NCBI GenBank assembly: GCA_023260935.1
Contig: JALQTL010000232.1
Location: forward strand, 1 to 9,114
Source of the DNA: Paracoccaceae bacterium
Lineage (GTDB): Bacteria; Pseudomonadota; Alphaproteobacteria; Rhodobacterales; Rhodobacteraceae
Direction of reading: 5' to 3'
DNA: 9,114 nucleotides
Shown here: positions 6,883 through 9,114 of the stretch, piece after piece
How the letters are laid out: every line of letters starts with the position of its first letter
How positions within the stretch are numbered: the stretch's first letter is position 1
The notes under the pieces: model-generated
The model's input: only the letters and a program-made list of their open reading frames with translations
What the model was told of the DNA's origin: nothing
Databases searched by the model: none
Position numbers and translations under genes: made by a program

Positions 6883-7650
6883 TCAGGCCCAGATCTTCCA
6901 GGGCGCGCGGCCCTCGGCCCACATCGCCTCCAGCTGGGTCTTGTCGCGCAAGGTATCCATCGCGGCCCAGAAGCCATCATGCTTGAACACCGAAAGCTGG
7001 CCGTCACGCGCCAGCCCTTCCAGCGGCTTCAACTCCCAATGGCTGTGGTCGCCCTCGATCCGGTCCAGAACCGACGGGTTGCAGACGAAGAAGCCGCCAT
7101 TGATCCAGCGGCCATCGCCTTTCGGCTTTTCCTCGAAACTGGTGACGCGGGTGCCGCTGATTTCCAATGCGCCATAGCGCGCGGCGGGCTGGATCGCGGT
7201 GACGGTGGCTTCGGTGCCTTGGGCCTTGTGAAAGGCCACCAGCGCGGTCACATCCACATCGGAAACGCCGTCGCCATAGGTCATGCAGAAGGGGCCGTCC
7301 AGATGGTCGGCCACCCGCTTCAGCCGCCCGCCGGTCATCGTGGTTTCGCCCGTGTCAACCAGTGTCACGCGCCAGGGTTCGGCCTTCTGGTGATGCACCT
7401 CCATCCGGTTTTCGGCCATGTGGAAGGTGATGTCGGACATGTGCAGGAAGTAATTGGCGAAATATTCCTTGATCACATAGCCCTTGTAGCCGCAGCAGAT
7501 GACGAAATCGGTGATCCCGTGGGCGCCGTAGATCTTCATGATGTGCCACAGGATCGGGCGGCCGCCGATTTCGATCATGGGCTTGGGGCGCAGGTGGCTT
7601 TCTTCGGAAATCCGCGTGCCCAGACCACCGGCAAGGATTACTGCTTTCAT
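6883..7650 (-). CDS. rfbF: Glucose-1-phosphate cytidylyltransferase
   Basis: The 255-residue protein makes CDP-glucose from CTP and alpha-D-glucose-1-phosphate, committing the operon to CDP-sugars. The nucleotidyltransferase loop 'LAGGLGTRISEESHLRPKP' (6-24) with its SEESHLRPKPM signature is specific for RfbF. Other family segments are 'CGYKGYVIKEYFANYF' (53-68), 'YGDGVSDVDV' (125-134) with Asp127 and Asp131 positioned for metal or substrate binding, 'SFEEKPKGDGRWINGGFFV' (171-189) and 'FWAAMDTLRDK' (227-237). The length is typical of the family. It is the first gene of the sugar operon. ATG 7650 has no canonical Shine-Dalgarno upstream. The conserved central part has notably low GC (28 of 60 at 7441-7500), presumably from protein constraint. 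Confidence 0.96.
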   Translation of the reverse strand: MKAVILAGGLGTRISEESHLRPKPMIEIGGRPILWHIMKIYGAHGITDFVICCGYKGYVIKEYFANYFLHMSDITFHMAENRMEVHHQKAEPWRVTLVDTGETTMTGGRLKRVADHLDGPFCMTYGDGVSDVDVTALVAFHKAQGTEATVTAIQPAARYGALEISGTRVTSFEEKPKGDGRWINGGFFVCNPSVLDRIEGDHSHWELKPLEGLARDGQLSVFKHDGFWAAMDTLRDKTQLEAMWAEGRAPWKIWA

Positions 7651-7694
7651 ATCGTCAAAGGCCCGTCGCGGTTTGCGTTCCGGCCATCTTAGGC

Positions 7695-7735
7695 GGCCTT
7701 TGGCACGAAGGCCACACCCCGGCTGTGCCGGGTGT
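7695..7735 (-). terminator. Two small inverted repeats between the AI-2E-family gene and rfbF (weak terminator candidate)
   Basis: The spacer 7651-7734 contains two adjacent hairpins. GGCCTT/AAGGCC pair at 7695-7700 and 7708-7713 with a 7-base loop. ACACCCCGGC/GCCGGGTGT pair at 7714-7723 and 7727-7735 with a 3-base loop and one bulged C. The second touches the stop codon of the membrane-protein gene. Neither is followed by a T-run on the - strand, so intrinsic termination is doubtful. They could instead be an mRNA-stabilising or processing structure. The sugar operon's promoter would be expected here or upstream, but I see no convincing -35/-10 pair. Confidence 0.3.
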
Positions 7736-8781
7736 CAGGCAGCTTCGGGGGCGGGCGGGGCGATGCCCTTGTGCAGGACATCGGCCCAGAGCAGCAGGGG
7801 GATGACCACGATCCCCCCGATGGCGCCCCAGAGCCAGATGCCAAAGAGCAGCGCCACAAAGACCAAGAGCGGGTTCAGCGCCATCTGCCGGCCCACCAGA
7901 GCCGGGGTCAGGAACTGGCCTTCGATGAAGTTCAGCCCGGCAAAGGCCAGCGCGGGAAAGATGACCGCCGCCCCGTCAAAGGCCGCGACCCCGGCAAAGA
8001 CCAGGGCCGCCACCAGCAGCGCCGGCCCCAGATAGACGATATAGTTCAGCAAGAAGGCCAGCAGCCCCCACAAGAGCGCCCCGGGCAGGCCAAGCGCCTG
8101 CAACACCGCCGCCGTGGCAAGGCCCAGCGTCGCGTTGATCAGCGTGATGGTCAGGAAATAGCGTGAAACCGTCACTTCGGCATCGCGCAGGCGCAGGGCC
8201 ACCTGCCCGCGCTGCGCGGGGCTGGCCAGACGGCGGGCCACCCAGTCATAGATCTCGTCCCGCGTCAGCAGAAAGAAGAAGAGCGTGCCGATGAAGGTGA
8301 CGATCTGCCCCGCCACCGCGGGCGCGATCATCAGCGCATCGGTGACGCTGGGCATCGTCACCACATCCGCCTGCGGGGTGGCGGCGGGGGCCGCTGCGGG
8401 GGCGGCATTGGCCGTGGGCACGGCGGCCGAGGACACCTCTCGCGTGGCTTCGGCAAGGCCCGAGACAAGGCCCCGGATCGCCTGTAGCACCTCTTGGGCA
8501 TCGGCCCAGACCTTGGGCGCCTGATCCAGCATCTGCGCGGCCAGGGGCTGCAACATGATCGCCAGCCCCCCCAGCAGCAGCAGCGCCAGCGCCAGACTGG
8601 ACGAAGCCGCCAGCGTGGCCGAAAACCCCAGCCGCGCCCAAAGCCGCGACAGCGGCGACAGCACCACCCCGGTGACAAGCGCCAGCGCCATGGGGGCGGC
8701 CAGATCGCCCAGGGCGTCCAGCGCGGCCACCGTGGCCAGCGTGGCCAGAACGATCAGGGCGATCTGTGCGGCGCGGTCCAA
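7735..8781 (-). CDS. AI-2E / PerM family membrane transporter
   Basis: The 348-residue inner-membrane protein is typical in length for the AI-2E transporter family (TqsA/PerM). Hydrophobic segments lie near residues 5-25, 28-45, 56-78, 150-173, 206-230, 233-265, 271-290 and 305-333. The conserved C-terminal half is clear: 'LLNYIVYLGPALL' (244-256), 'GQFLTPALVGRQMALNPL' (288-305) and 'GIWLWGAIGGIVVIPLL' (314-330). Members export small molecules or act as ion antiporters, and the substrate here is not predictable. The soluble segment between the third and fourth hydrophobic regions carries an Ala/Pro-rich stretch (119-138) that looks like a low-complexity insertion. The start is TTG 8781, with AAGGGG upstream on the - strand, 12 nt after the previous stop. 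It probably forms a unit with the preceding gene and has no evident link to the sugar pathway. Confidence 0.9.
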   Translation of the reverse strand: MDRAAQIALIVLATLATVAALDALGDLAAPMALALVTGVVLSPLSRLWARLGFSATLAASSSLALALLLLGGLAIMLQPLAAQMLDQAPKVWADAQEVLQAIRGLVSGLAEATREVSSAAVPTANAAPAAAPAATPQADVVTMPSVTDALMIAPAVAGQIVTFIGTLFFFLLTRDEIYDWVARRLASPAQRGQVALRLRDAEVTVSRYFLTITLINATLGLATAAVLQALGLPGALLWGLLAFLLNYIVYLGPALLVAALVFAGVAAFDGAAVIFPALAFAGLNFIEGQFLTPALVGRQMALNPLLVFVALLFGIWLWGAIGGIVVIPLLLWADVLHKGIAPPAPEAA

Positions 8782-8793
8782 GCCGGGCGCCCC

Positions 8794-9114
8794 TTAATGC
8801 GCAACCGCGCCATTCGGCCGGCGCTGCTCTGCCGGGCCCGAAGGGGCTGCCTTTCCGGCAGGGGCCCTGGCCCGGGTTCTGGCGGCCTTGGGTGCCGTCT
8901 TGGTTGCAGATTTTACGGCCGTCTTGGCCTTTTTTGCCTTTGCAGAGACTGTTTTTCGGGCCGTCTTCACGCCCTTTTCCAGATCCTCGGCCAGATCTTG
9001 CGCCAGATCTTCGGCCTTTTCTGCCGGGCGGTCCTGCCGCAAAAGCAGCCCCAGACCCTGTGCGAGCAGCGCGCTCAGCGCGACCGGGGCCGCGGCGCGG
9101 GCGATCAGGGGCCG
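8794..9114 (-). CDS. Unrecognised protein with hydrophobic segment and Lys/Ala-rich tail (5' end outside the window)
   Basis: The - strand frame is open from the window edge (9114) to a TAA at 8796-8794, giving at least 106 residues. I do not recognise a family. The visible part begins with a hydrophobic Ala/Leu stretch, 'APVALSALLAQGLGLLL', that could be a membrane helix. Next come an acidic amphipathic part ('KAEDLAQDLAEDLEKG') and a strongly basic, low-complexity region rich in AK/KT repeats ('AKAKKAKTAVKSATKTAPKA'), then a Pro/Ala/Arg end. The tail resembles histone-H1-like or phasin-like C-termini and could bind DNA or polyanions, but composition alone does not show this. A TTG at 9042 could be a start. 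I prefer a gene running beyond the window, because the upstream codons read as a coherent hydrophobic segment. It ends 12 nt before the AI-2E-family gene. Confidence 0.6.
   Translation of the reverse strand, partial: RPLIARAAAPVALSALLAQGLGLLLRQDRPAEKAEDLAQDLAEDLEKGVKTARKTVSAKAKKAKTAVKSATKTAPKAARTRARAPAGKAAPSGPAEQRRPNGAVAH

Noticed and set aside
5262..7650. dTDP-L-rhamnose (rmlABCD) cluster
   Set aside because: The nucleotidyltransferase and dehydratase have RfbF and RfbG (CDP-glucose) signatures, and there is no RmlA, RmlB or RmlD. Only the epimerase resembles an Rml protein.
6883..7650. 3,6-dideoxyhexose (ascarylose/abequose) pathway
   Set aside because: rfbF and rfbG could feed it, but the diagnostic PMP-dependent 3-dehydrase (RfbH/DdhC) and its reductase are absent from the operon.
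8930..9045. Repetitive Lys/Ala-coding stretch as a DNA repeat array
   Set aside because: The repetition is low-complexity coding sequence with irregular units, not a regular tandem or CRISPR-like array.

Overview
The window joins DNA from what look like two different bacteria. Bases 1 to about 570 hold the middle of a betaproteobacterial-type rseP gene (tandem PDZ domains of the RIP site-2 protease) on the + strand. From about 570 onward everything is on the - strand, GC-rich, and in the style of an alphaproteobacterium, probably a Rhodobacterales member. That assignment rests on codon use and protein style only. Two unrelated genes are cut in opposite orientations at the same point, beside a TGATCA site at 567-572. 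The simplest reading is an assembly or ligation chimera, so the glycosyltransferase C-terminus and the rseP context should not be trusted.

The core of the window (7650 down to the junction, - strand) is a compact eight-gene operon. In transcription order it reads: rfbF (glucose-1-phosphate cytidylyltransferase), rfbG (CDP-glucose 4,6-dehydratase), an RfbC/RmlC-type 3,5-epimerase, a TylC3-type sugar C-methyltransferase, an extended SDR, a second and divergent member of the C-methyltransferase family, a CmcI/rhamnosyl-O-methyltransferase-type enzyme, and a truncated GT2 glycosyltransferase. Neighbouring genes are separated by 10 nt or less, or overlap by 4 or 8 nt (ATGA, ATGA, GTGA, ATGACTGA), which suggests one transcript with translational coupling.

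Together these genes describe a route from glucose-1-phosphate and CTP to CDP-4-keto-6-deoxyglucose. 3,5-epimerisation, C3-methylation, 4-keto reduction, O-methylation and transfer to a glycan would follow. The order of chemistry matches that expected for CDP-vinelose (a 6-deoxy-3-C-methyl-2-O-methyl-L-hexose nucleotide known from Azotobacter) or a similar branched, O-methylated deoxysugar. This is inference; the exact sugar cannot be read from sequence.

Upstream of the operon (7651-7734) is a short spacer with two small inverted repeats and no convincing promoter. Beyond it lie an AI-2E/PerM-family membrane protein (7735-8781, TTG start) and the 3' part of an unrecognised protein (8794-9114). 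The latter has a hydrophobic segment followed by an acidic stretch and a Lys/Ala-rich histone-H1-like tail, and it runs off the window edge.

I saw no tRNA, rRNA, CRISPR array, insertion sequence or prophage gene.
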